Below, one piece after another: positions 27,074 through 34,464 of a DNA stretch of 64,000 bases. Below the pieces are notes generated by a model. That model did not search any database. It worked only from the letters and a program-made list of their open reading frames with translations, and was not told where the DNA came from. Position 1 is the stretch's first letter. Each line of letters opens with the position of its first letter. Both the position numbers and the translations under genes were made by a program. The DNA comes from Gaiellasilicea sp963765705 (lineage in GTDB: Bacteria; Actinomycetota; Thermoleophilia; Gaiellales; Gaiellaceae), in NCBI GenBank assembly GCA_963765705.1, contig CAVXXJ010000013.1, positions 62,001-126,000 on the forward strand, given 5' to 3'.

Positions 27074-27478
27074 GTGGACGAGATCCCGGCAAGCGACGAA
27101 CTGATGGATCTGGTCTTCTTCGCTCTCGACCACGGGATCGAGTCCGTCGCCGAGGGCGGGCCGTTGATCCCGTTCGCTGTGATGGAGACCGCCGACGGAC
27201 GCGAGCTCGCGCGATTTGCCGCGGAGACCTTGGAGGAAGGGAACGCACAAGCGCGTCAGCACGTCCGGGGTGGCGACGCGCTCCGCGTAGCCCTCGCTCA
27301 TGACGGCTTTCTCACCGTCGCAGGCGAACGGACCGATGCGATCTTCGTCGAGGCGGAAGAGCGCGGCCAGAGCAGGTCGGTCGTGTTCGCGCAGAGGTAT
27401 CGACCCGGCGGCCGCTTCAAGAAGTTCGCGACGATCGGCAACGCTGCGTTCGTCGAGACCGGCGAATCGCTGCTGTAA
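27074..27478 (+). CDS. Hypothetical protein, 134 aa
   Basis: From GTG 27074; a TAAGCT hexamer eight bases upstream fits the near-leaderless pattern of this genome. The soluble product has an acidic start (VDEIPASDELMDLVFFALDH) followed by an alpha/beta pattern: PLIPFAVMETADGRELARF, then ALRVALAHDGFLTVAGERTD, then VVFAQRYRPGG and a C-terminal IGNAAFVETGESLL. No motif or family is recognised. No membrane segments or signal peptide. It appears to be a stand-alone gene. Confidence 0.65.
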   Translation: MDEIPASDELMDLVFFALDHGIESVAEGGPLIPFAVMETADGRELARFAAETLEEGNAQARQHVRGGDALRVALAHDGFLTVAGERTDAIFVEAEERGQSRSVVFAQRYRPGGRFKKFATIGNAAFVETGESLL

Positions 27479-27528
27479 CAGACGGCGTAGCGGAACTTCC
27501 CATGGCATCTCGGTGTAGAGGAGTCGAC

Positions 27529-28110
27529 ATGCGAAGCGCGAGCGTTATTGTCCTGGTTGTTTTCCTGGCCGGATCGCTGGCGCTCCTCGCCTCGGGCGGC
27601 GGAGCCAGCGATGCGCAATCGGCTGGTGCTGCTATGAATGCGCCGCCTCGGGGTGTTGAGACGACGCTCTACTTTCTCACTGCCGATAGGACGGCCCCGA
27701 TCGGTGTCCGACGCTCCCTGAAAAGAGCGTCTCCCTTCGCGATCCAAGCCATGCGCGCGCTGCTCGCGGGGCGAACGCAAGCGGAGGAAAAGCGGGGTCT
27801 CGGTACCGCCATTCCGGATGGAACCGAACTGGTGTCCTTCCGCATCGTTGGAAACGCGACCGCGATCATCAATCTCTCTGGGCTTCCCCAAGACGGCAGC
27901 CCGGTGGAGCGCGTACGAGTGATCACGCAGATCACACGCTCGCTCATCGGCCTCTCTGGTATCGAGCAAATCCGACTGCGGAATGACGGAAAGCCATGGG
28001 GCCTGTGGCGCATGAGTGGCGGCATCGCAGACATCGCTTATGGCTACCGTGAGCTGCTCGGGTTCACCGGCGTCGGCGGTGCCGGTGGCTCCTTCGCGGC
28101 GCTTCCCTAG
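27529..28110 (+). CDS. Exported GerMN-domain protein
   Basis: 193 residues from ATG 27529, behind GAGGAG. A signal or anchor segment (SVIVLVVFLAGSLALLASGGG) is followed by a GerMN domain (about 50-165): VETTLYFLTADRT, AMRALLAG, GLGTAIPDGTELVSFRIVG, ATAIINLSG. No lipobox cysteine is visible. GerMN domains occur in spore-germination proteins and in many envelope proteins of non-sporulating actinobacteria, where they are thought to bind partners outside the membrane. Role here unknown. Confidence 0.78.
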   Translation: MRSASVIVLVVFLAGSLALLASGGGASDAQSAGAAMNAPPRGVETTLYFLTADRTAPIGVRRSLKRASPFAIQAMRALLAGRTQAEEKRGLGTAIPDGTELVSFRIVGNATAIINLSGLPQDGSPVERVRVITQITRSLIGLSGIEQIRLRNDGKPWGLWRMSGGIADIAYGYRELLGFTGVGGAGGSFAALP

Positions 28111-28161
28111 AACAGCCTCGGCTGGTCCAGCGTCTGGCAGTGTTCCGTGACGCCTGACGGT

Positions 28162-28751
28162 CTAGGGCGGGTAGCCCACCTGAGTCACGACCATGCCGTC
28201 GACGGAGACGGACGGGCTGTCGCCGAACTCGCTCCCGAGCGTCACGTCGTCGAAGGTCACCTCGACGTCATCGCCTGGTTCGCATCCCGACAGCTGAATC
28301 CGGATCAGCCCAGCTGAGCGCTCGCTCGCCGACGAGAGCTCGTTCTGCTGGTGCTCGGCGTCATCGAGCGCGAAGAAGGAGGTACCTCGAGGCTCGGTGT
28401 ACACGAAGCTGTTTGGGAGTGCAGTCTCCTGATCCCGCTCGACGTCGTCGCGCACCGCAGTCACGATCCAGAACGGGTCTGCGACGCCTTCTTCCATGGG
28501 AATGCGCCGGCGAGGAGATGGATTGCCTCGACGTCGGCGTTGTCCTCGTCGAATGGGCCGCACCACGCACGGACCAGCGAGGGAAATTGGGCAACCGACC
28601 CATCCTCGCGGGTGAACCGGGTTGTGTTGCGCGCACCATCGGCGCCGTCTCCGTCGGCCTTGCCCCCGCAACCACTCGCAAACGCGATCCCGAGCACCAG
28701 CACCGAAAGCGCGAGGCAGTTCCCGGCCGATCGACGCCGCGCTTCCTCCAC
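28162..28751 (-). CDS. Hypothetical lipoprotein, one frame break
   Basis: GTG 28751 begins a signal peptide with a lipobox (SVLVLGIAFASGCGG), so the mature protein would be lipid-anchored through that cysteine. Restoring one C near 28494 joins the two frames into about 195 residues. The domain carries FPSLVRAWCGPFDEDNADVE, an acidic middle part, and a C-terminal strand region ending VDGMVVTQVGYPP. No family recognised. Two mature-domain cysteines (AWCGP and LSGCEPG) might form a disulphide outside the cell. GC use is slightly lower than in neighbours, as in the following genes up to the IS element. Confidence 0.6.
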
Positions 28752-28798
28752 GGGCGGAGGTTAGAGCTTCGCACGGACCAGTGTCCCCTGAGAGCGGG

Positions 28799-29080
28799 CT
28801 ACAGGTACAGGGCGATTCCGCCAACCATGCCGACCAAAGCGGGTATCAAAGCGATGCCGACCGTGAGCACTCGACCCGCACGAGGCAGCGCAAGCCGCCC
28901 CGCCAAGGCAGCGACGCCAAATCCGGCGGCGACAAATACCGAGGCCATGGCGGCATAGAGCCAAGGCCGGCTATCACCGGTGTCCTCGATCAGCGGCGCC
29001 GCCGGCAGGCTCGCAAGAAACCCGAGCGCGACTCCCAGGCTCACACCCGCAACCAGGAGCACTGTCCGCGCTGAACCCAC
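28799..29080 (-). CDS. Small three-helix membrane protein
   Basis: 93 residues from GTG 29080. Three hydrophobic stretches (TVLLVAGVSLGVALGFLASL, LYAAMASVFVAAGFGVAALA, VLTVGIALIPALVGMVGGIA) are separated by short polar turns. No family recognised. Its upstream region runs straight into the IS110 element, so the promoter may have been displaced by the insertion. Confidence 0.6.
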   Translation of the reverse strand: MGSARTVLLVAGVSLGVALGFLASLPAAPLIEDTGDSRPWLYAAMASVFVAAGFGVAALAGRLALPRAGRVLTVGIALIPALVGMVGGIALYL

Positions 29081-29140
29081 TTCAGGTGAGTCGTACCCTC
29101 GCTGCCCAAGCGGTACCCATGATGTGGGCCAGCGTTGCTC

Positions 29141-30154
29141 CTATGTCAATAGCGGCTCGTTCTTGAGCGTCGTGTAGACGGTGCGGGCGAGTTGTCGTTT
29201 GAGGCAGCGGAGGGCTTCGCGGCGGCTCTTGCCCTCAGCTTGTTTGCGTTCCAGGTAGACGCGAGCGGGCGGGTGCATCCGCGCTTGGGTGATCGCGATC
29301 CGGTGGAGGGCGCAGTTGAGTTGCCGGTTGCCGCCGCGGTCAAGTCGGTGTCGTTGGTGTTTGCCGGAGCTGGCTTCGAGCGGGGCGACGCCGGCGTGGC
29401 GGGCGAGTTGGGCGTCTGTGTCGAAGCGTTCGATCGGTCCGATCTCGCCGAGCAGCTTGGCGGCGCTCAAGGCGCCGCAGCCGGGCAGTTCGAGCAGCGC
29501 CGGCGCGGTCTTCTTGATCCGAGTTTGTAGCTCGCGGTCGAGGGCGAGGATGGTGCGGGTGAGGCTGCGGCAACGGCCGAGGAGCTCGCGTGCGATCTGG
29601 ACGAGCACTGTCTGCTCGCTGCGGGCGAGCCGCCGTGCAAGCCGGTCGAGCCAGACCGTGCGGTCGAGCGCACCCGCGGGGACGGACAGATCAGGGTCGA
29701 GCTCGTGCAGGTGCCAGCGCAATCGTTGCTGCGCTCTCCTTCGTTCGTCGACGAGGTCATCGCGGTGGTCTATGAGCAGCTTCAGCTCCCGCAGCCGCTC
29801 CTCACCAGGCCGCGGGTGATCGAGGCGCGGCTCTCGCAGCGCCGCTCTGGCGACCGCGAGCGCGTCGATCGGGTCGGACTTGCCGCGAATCCGGCTGGCG
29901 CGTCGTGCAGGCGCCATCAGCTTCGGCGGCACCCGCACCAGCCGCTCACCCGCGCTCACGAGTGTCCGCTCGAGCTGGCGGGTCAGCTGGCGGCAGTCCT
30001 CCAGCGCCCAGAGCCGCTCCTCACTGAGCGACGCCGCCCACTGCAGTAGCGCCTGGCCCTCACCGGCCGTCTGCTCAGCGACTGGCCGGCCGACCTCGTC
30101 GACGGCGACCGCCGTCAAAGAGTGCTTGTGGACGTCCACACCAACAACGATCAT
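29141..30154 (-). CDS. IS110-family transposase (DEDD recombinase)
   Basis: 337 residues from ATG 30154. The N-terminal RuvC-like DEDD domain shows D7 in VVGVDVHKHS, an acidic ALEDCR, and the pair in RGKSDPIDALAVARAAL. The C-terminal Transposase_20 domain has ELPGCGALSAAKLLGEIGP, GVAPLEASSGKH with the candidate catalytic serine, and RGGNRQLNCALHRIA. All catalytic residues seem present and no frame is broken, so the element may be active. Family knowledge: IS110 recombinases use a structured RNA from the element's own flank to choose the target. Confidence 0.92.
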   Translation of the reverse strand: MIVVGVDVHKHSLTAVAVDEVGRPVAEQTAGEGQALLQWAASLSEERLWALEDCRQLTRQLERTLVSAGERLVRVPPKLMAPARRASRIRGKSDPIDALAVARAALREPRLDHPRPGEERLRELKLLIDHRDDLVDERRRAQQRLRWHLHELDPDLSVPAGALDRTVWLDRLARRLARSEQTVLVQIARELLGRCRSLTRTILALDRELQTRIKKTAPALLELPGCGALSAAKLLGEIGPIERFDTDAQLARHAGVAPLEASSGKHQRHRLDRGGNRQLNCALHRIAITQARMHPPARVYLERKQAEGKSRREALRCLKRQLARTVYTTLKNEPLLT

Positions 30155-30400
30155 TCAGATCGCCTCCTCCTAGAATGGGGGCGACCGGCGAGCGGACGGG
30201 CCTCACTTGAGGCAGCTGCCAAGCTCCTATCAGGTCACGCTCGACGGTCTCGGGAAGGCGGCGGCGACACAACGCTGGCAAGTCAACCCTCCGGGGGCGA
30301 CATCCGGGAATCGAGTCAGCCGCCGCCAACCCGAGTCTCTGCTCCACAGCAGACGACACCACCCGACGATGACAGTGAGTCCGGCAATGTCCCCTGAAGA
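30155..30400 (-). other. Noncoding arm of IS110 element, candidate bridge-RNA region
   Basis: No gene is apparent here. The stretch directly upstream of the transposase start is where IS110 elements encode their bridge RNA. It contains several short self-complementary blocks, for example near GACGGTCTCGGGAAGG and CCCTCCGGGGGCGACATCC. The RNA itself is inferred from family knowledge and not proven by the sequence. Confidence 0.35.
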
Positions 30401-30460
30401 GTCGCGCCGCGTGAAGGATGAGTCGTGGCGGGCTACGACCGGGCCTGCCAAGATGAGCGA

Positions 30461-31042
30461 GTGCGGATTGTCGTGCTTGCGGCTGTAGCGCTTGCAGGCT
30501 TCGTCAGCCTCGCTGCTGCAGACGCGGCGATCGAGCCGCGTGCATTCCAGCGCGCTGCTCAACCAGGTGATCGAATAACCATGCGCGCGGTCGCGGGGAA
30601 GATCACCGACTCCCGTCGCATTGCTCGCTACGTGGACTCGCGTGGACGACGGGTCACGCTGTACCTGGCGAAGACCGATCGCGGTTGGCTCTGCATGCTG
30701 CTTCGTCGTGGCATTTCCAACGGCGGTGGCGCGGGTTGCTCGCCGGTCAAGCAGTTCTTCCAAGCTGGCAGTCATGGTGCCTACATGTCGGGCCGCCACT
30801 TTGTGGGTGTGACGACGAACGATGTTGCGCGGGTGGTGCTGATCGGGTCGCGGGGCATCCGCCATCCCGTTTCCGTCACACGCGACGGCGGCTTCATCTA
30901 CAACTGCCGCGCGTACAACGGTTGCGCGAGCCTCATCGTGTGCGTCCAGAGCTACGACCGAGGCAACCGACTCCTCGGTAGCGAGCACGTCATGGGCTGG
31001 CCGGCCCCCGCCCGGAGAACAGCAGCGACAGATTTGTCATAG
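30461..31042 (+). CDS. Hypothetical secreted protein
   Basis: 193 residues from GTG 30461, chosen because it begins the signal peptide directly (VRIVVLAAVALAGFVSLAAA); a GTG at 30425 would add a charged leader. The mature part contains RGRRVTLYLAKTDRGWLCML, GGGAGCSPVKQFF, HFVGVTTNDVARVVLI and YNCRAYNGCASLIVCVQSY. Five or more cysteines suggest disulphides. The alternating strand pattern resembles small extracytoplasmic domains common in Thermoleophilia, but I cannot name a family. It lies just outside the right arm of the IS110 element. Confidence 0.6.
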   Translation: MRIVVLAAVALAGFVSLAAADAAIEPRAFQRAAQPGDRITMRAVAGKITDSRRIARYVDSRGRRVTLYLAKTDRGWLCMLLRRGISNGGGAGCSPVKQFFQAGSHGAYMSGRHFVGVTTNDVARVVLIGSRGIRHPVSVTRDGGFIYNCRAYNGCASLIVCVQSYDRGNRLLGSEHVMGWPAPARRTAATDLS

Positions 31043-31101
31043 CTCAGTCGACGCTCCTCGCAACCGCCACCTAGGCAGACGCGTAACTACCGCCGTGTCG
31101 A

Positions 31102-31117
31102 GCTCGCGTGGGCGAGC
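31102..31117. terminator. Short hairpin between convergent genes
   Basis: GCTCGC-GTGG-GCGAGC forms a six-base stem between the stops at 31042 and 31149. No T-run follows, so a termination role is only suggested by position. Confidence 0.3.
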
Positions 31118-31148
31118 GTCCTGTCATCTGAAAAGCCTCCTAGCGCTC

Positions 31149-31928
31149 CTAGCGCGCCTCGAGCGTCAGCTCTCCCTCGCCGACGACCTTTCCGGCGGCG
31201 TCGACGACGACCATCGCGGCGGAGCTGCCCGGCGGTAGCCCCAGGCTCTCGTCGAGGGCGGCGCGGACGAGCTTCTCCTTCGCGACGTGCGCGAAGGGGT
31301 GCGCCGCGGCCTTGAACCGCTCGCGCTCGTTGACGATCGCGGCGCCCTCGCCGACGGCGCCGAGGTTGATCGCATCCACGCCCAGGCCGTCGCGGGCGCA
31401 GGCGCGAAGGACGTCTCGGATCAGCCCGACTGCGTTGTGGCCGCGCAGGTCGGCGATCGACGCCTGCTGTATCCGTGGCGCGCCGGCGGCGGTGCGGTAG
31501 GAGAGGCGCATCGAGCCGCCTTCTCCCCATTCGAGCGCGCCGACCGAGGCCGCCAGGCCGGGGCCGGCCGCGATCAGGCTGTTCCCCATGCTCGCGGGGC
31601 GCCAGGCGGTCGTCCCGAGCAGGCGGTTCATCCACTTGCCCTCGATCATGCCCTGGACCGTGACTTCGGTCGCCGCGTCGACCAGTGCGGGCTCCCGCAG
31701 GTAGCGGTCGATCCCGTCCGGGAACTCGACGAGCCACTCGGCCTCGACGTAGAGCGCGTCGTCCTCACGCTCCGCGCGCACCGACGCGGTGCCGCGCGGG
31801 ACGGCGGGGTCGACGAAGCCCTCGTAGCGTGTGCGCAAGCCGAAGAGCGCCGGGTGCTTGGCGCGCAGGCGCGTCGTGTCGCTGAACACCGGCCAGGAGC
31901 CATCGGTGATCCAGACGCGCGTGGTCAT
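31149..31928 (-). CDS. Hypothetical protein, 259 aa, in MMPL operon
   Basis: ATG 31928 overlaps the MMPL stop (ATGA). The soluble product has a strand-rich N-terminal half (VWITDGSWPVFSDTTRLRAK, ASVRAEREDDALYVEAEWLV) and a helical C-terminal half (GLIRDVLRACARDGLGVDAI, EKLVRAALDESLGL). It ends in a strand AAMVVVDAAGKVVGEGELTL. No signal peptide. I do not recognise the family. Tight coupling to an exporter suggests handling of the exported cargo or its precursor. Confidence 0.65.
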   Translation of the reverse strand: MTTRVWITDGSWPVFSDTTRLRAKHPALFGLRTRYEGFVDPAVPRGTASVRAEREDDALYVEAEWLVEFPDGIDRYLREPALVDAATEVTVQGMIEGKWMNRLLGTTAWRPASMGNSLIAAGPGLAASVGALEWGEGGSMRLSYRTAAGAPRIQQASIADLRGHNAVGLIRDVLRACARDGLGVDAINLGAVGEGAAIVNERERFKAAAHPFAHVAKEKLVRAALDESLGLPPGSSAAMVVVDAAGKVVGEGELTLEAR

Positions 31929-34075
31929 CGCTTCGGCTCGCTCGAGATGATCGGGAACGACCCGGTCACGAGCGCTCGGTCGCCGCCCTTCGCCGTCGAC
32001 GGCCACCAGATCCGCTCGCCGAGCTTCCAGACGATCGCGGGCACGAGGATCGACCTGACGATGAACGTGTCGATGAGCACGCCGAGCGCGACCGCGAAGC
32101 CGATCTCGACCAGCTCCCAGATCGGGAGCACGGCGAGCACGCAGAACGTGCCTGCGAGAACCAGGCCCGCACTCGTGATCACCGGCCCGGTGGCGACCAG
32201 CGCGCGCAGCATCCCCTCGCTCGTCCCGTGCTGCTGGGCCTCCTCGCGAACGCGGCTCATCAGGAAGATGTTGTAGTCGGCACCGAGCGCGACGAGGAAG
32301 ATGAAGACGATCAACGCCACTTCGGGGTCGACCGCGTCCTGCCCGAAGATGTAGCGGAAGACGAGCAGCGAGGCGCCGAGCGTCGCGAGATAGGACAGGA
32401 TCACCGTCGCCAGGAGGAGGAGCGGCGCGACGAGCGCGCGCAGCAGCACGATCAGCGTCAGCAGCACGACCACGAGCACGATCGGCGCAATCACCTTGGT
32501 GTCGCGGGTGCCTGCCGCACGGAAATCGGTCTGGCGCGCCGAGCCTTCTGCGAGCAGGACGCGTACCCCCGGGGTCGTATTCTCGAGCGACGCGCGGATG
32601 TCGTGGATGCGTAGCACCGCAGGATTGCCGAACGGATCGTCGTCAAACGTGAAGGCAAGCGCGGCTGCGCGCCCGTCGGTCGAACGGCTCTGAACGTCGG
32701 TGACCTGGGCGACACGGGGGCTCGCGCGCAGGCGTTCCTGCACGAGTTCTACGTCGGCCGGAGTGACCCGCCCATCGCTGCGCTCGATCAGCGCCGTGGT
32801 CGGCGCCAGGGCCCCTGCCGGGAAGCCGGTCTTCAGCACCTGATACCCGCGGGTGCCATCCGTCTCGTTCTTGAACTGGCGGATCCAGTCCGAGTGCAGC
32901 TTGTAGACCGAGAGGCCGCCGGCACAGGCGGTGAGCAGAAGCACGACCGCCGCGAGCCACGCGAGCGGCCGTCGGCGGACACGCTCGCCGAGCCGCTGCC
33001 AGATGCCGCCGGTCTTCTCGACTGCGTTCGGCCGGATCGGCCAGAACGCCCGCTCGCCGGCGACGGCGAGCACGGCCGGCAGCAGCGTCAGGCTCGCGAG
33101 CAGGACGATCGCGATCCCGATCGCGTTGACCGGGCCGAGCGTCCGGTTCAGCCCGAGCACGCCCGCGAGCATGGCGAGCATCGCGGCCATCACGGTCACC
33201 GCACTCGCGATCATCGCCGGCGCGGCCTGGGGGAGAGCGCGCCCGACGGCGTCGGCGACGTTCGTGCCGGAGCGGAGGTTCGATCTGTAGCGCGCCACGA
33301 GCAGGAGGCAATAGTCGGTTCCGGCGCCGAACATCAGCACGAGCAGGAGCGACGTCGACGTGCTGTCGACGGGCAGGCCCGCCTTTGCGAGCAGGTAGAT
33401 GACGCCCGAGGCAACCGAGTACGCGACCACCACGACGGCGAGCGGCAGCAGCGCCAGGATCGGCGAGCGGTAGACGGCGAGCAGCAGCAGGAGCACCAGA
33501 AGGCCCGTCGCGAGCAGCAGCGTCGTGTCGGCTTCCTTGATCGCGGAGTTGAAGTCGCTGAGGAGCGCAGGCGTGCCGGTGACGTAGCGCTCGAGCGCGC
33601 CGCTCGGAGGCGGAAGCGCCCGCAGCTCCTCGATCGTGGGCCTGACGCGGAAGATCTCCTTCGAGGAGAGGGAGAGGATCGTGACCGCGATGTCGCCGTT
33701 CGGCGACACCAGCTCGGGGCTGGCGAACGGGCCCCGTGCTCCGACCACGAGCGGCACGAGCTCAATGGCCGCCGAGGCGTCCTCGTTGATCGCAGTGCGG
33801 TCGGCGGCGGTCAGTCCGCCGGCGCGGCGATAGACGAGCAGCACCTGCTTCTGGTCGCCACCCGGGAAGCGCTCGGAGATCAGCCGGTGCGCCTCGGCGG
33901 TCTCCGAGCTCGCGGGTACGACGACCTCGTCGTTGGTCAGCTCCGGCAGCTTCAGCCCGAGCGGCCCGAAGATCGCTAGCAGCACGGCCCACGCCCCGAG
34001 GATCGCCCACTTCGTCCGGCGGCCGTGGAAGCTCACCCGCTCGACCCTAACTCCTTGTGACGCGTCCCGGGCCAC
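31925..34075 (-). CDS. MMPL/RND-family exporter (YdfJ-like)
   Basis: Up to 716 residues, unbroken. Plan: helix 1 (WAILGAWAVLLAIFGPLGL), extracytoplasmic domain with SSETAEAHRLISERFPGGDQ, bundle 1 with LMFGAGTDYCLLLVARYRS, second loop, bundle 2 with FLVALGADYNIFLMSRVREE. The GTDY/GADY aspartates are the proton-relay residues of the family. It is more like MmpL/YdfJ drug- or lipid-exporters than the two MMPL proteins at 11602 and 17364. Start uncertain: GTG 34075 gives the longest form, while GTG 34036 has AAGGAG upstream. The next gene is coupled by ATGA. Confidence 0.88.
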   Translation of the reverse strand: MARDASQGVRVERVSFHGRRTKWAILGAWAVLLAIFGPLGLKLPELTNDEVVVPASSETAEAHRLISERFPGGDQKQVLLVYRRAGGLTAADRTAINEDASAAIELVPLVVGARGPFASPELVSPNGDIAVTILSLSSKEIFRVRPTIEELRALPPPSGALERYVTGTPALLSDFNSAIKEADTTLLLATGLLVLLLLLAVYRSPILALLPLAVVVVAYSVASGVIYLLAKAGLPVDSTSTSLLLVLMFGAGTDYCLLLVARYRSNLRSGTNVADAVGRALPQAAPAMIASAVTVMAAMLAMLAGVLGLNRTLGPVNAIGIAIVLLASLTLLPAVLAVAGERAFWPIRPNAVEKTGGIWQRLGERVRRRPLAWLAAVVLLLTACAGGLSVYKLHSDWIRQFKNETDGTRGYQVLKTGFPAGALAPTTALIERSDGRVTPADVELVQERLRASPRVAQVTDVQSRSTDGRAAALAFTFDDDPFGNPAVLRIHDIRASLENTTPGVRVLLAEGSARQTDFRAAGTRDTKVIAPIVLVVVLLTLIVLLRALVAPLLLLATVILSYLATLGASLLVFRYIFGQDAVDPEVALIVFIFLVALGADYNIFLMSRVREEAQQHGTSEGMLRALVATGPVITSAGLVLAGTFCVLAVLPIWELVEIGFAVALGVLIDTFIVRSILVPAIVWKLGERIWWPSTAKGGDRALVTGSFPIISSEPKR

Positions 34076-34083
34076 CGTAGAGT
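34055..34083 (+). promoter_or_regulatory. Predicted promoter, leaderless start for 34090 gene
   Basis: TTGTGA (34055-34060) and TAGAGT (34078-34083) are 17 bases apart. ATG 34090 is six bases after the -10, implying a leaderless mRNA. The promoter overlaps the longest possible start of the divergent MMPL gene. Confidence 0.6.
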
Positions 34084-34089
34084 AGGCGC

Positions 34090-34464
34090 ATGCCCAAGCG
34101 CTTCGTTCCCGCCAAGCTGCACGGCTTCCTCGACTGGACGACGCTGGGCGTGGTCATGACGGGCACGCAGATTTTCCGCGTCAAGGACGCGCCGGCATCC
34201 ACCACCCCATCACAGGTGATGGGCGGCGCCCTCGCGATCTACTGCCTGCTGACCGACTACGGCTCCGAGAAGCCGTTCGGCGGGGTGCGGGTGCTCTCGA
34301 TGAAGCAGCACTGCCAGCTCGACGCCGCGTTCGCCCTCTGGGTCGGGTTGTCGCCCTGGGTGTTCGGCACTCGGCGGAAGGGTTGGAACTACTGGGCCCC
34401 GCAGGCGCTGCTGATGTCGACCGAGCTCTTCTTCGCGCTCACCACCCAGCTCGACCCGGACTAG
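34090..34464 (+). CDS. Small membrane protein, SPW-repeat-like
   Basis: 124 residues with hydrophobic segments around WTTLGVVMTG, MGGALAIYCLLTDYG, FALWVGLSPWVFGT and APQALLMSTELFFALTT. The LSPWVFG motif is reminiscent of SPW-repeat membrane proteins; assignment is tentative. TAG and the next GTG share a base (34464), so it is translationally coupled to the dehydrogenase-like gene. Confidence 0.65.
   Translation: MPKRFVPAKLHGFLDWTTLGVVMTGTQIFRVKDAPASTTPSQVMGGALAIYCLLTDYGSEKPFGGVRVLSMKQHCQLDAAFALWVGLSPWVFGTRRKGWNYWAPQALLMSTELFFALTTQLDPD

Larger units (their letters stand above)
29081..30400 (-). mobile_element. IS110-family insertion sequence (approximate limits)
   Basis: The element contains the transposase gene (29141-30154) and a noncoding stretch of about 240 bases upstream of it. 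IS110 elements lack clear terminal inverted repeats, and I could not fix the ends by eye. The limits given are the neighbouring gene start at 29080 and the edge of the noncoding arm near 30400. Confidence 0.6.

Noticed and set aside
28461..28751. Separate small lipoprotein ending at 28461
   Set aside because: Restoring one C near 28494 continues directly into the downstream frame to 28162, giving one plausible lipoprotein.
29467..29760. Extra frames inside the IS110 transposase as accessory genes
   Set aside because: They are out-of-frame shadows with no ribosome sites; the transposase frame is complete.
30425..30460. Upstream GTG 30425 as the start of the secreted protein
   Set aside because: It would put a charged leader with acidic residues before an otherwise good signal peptide; 30461 is preferred.
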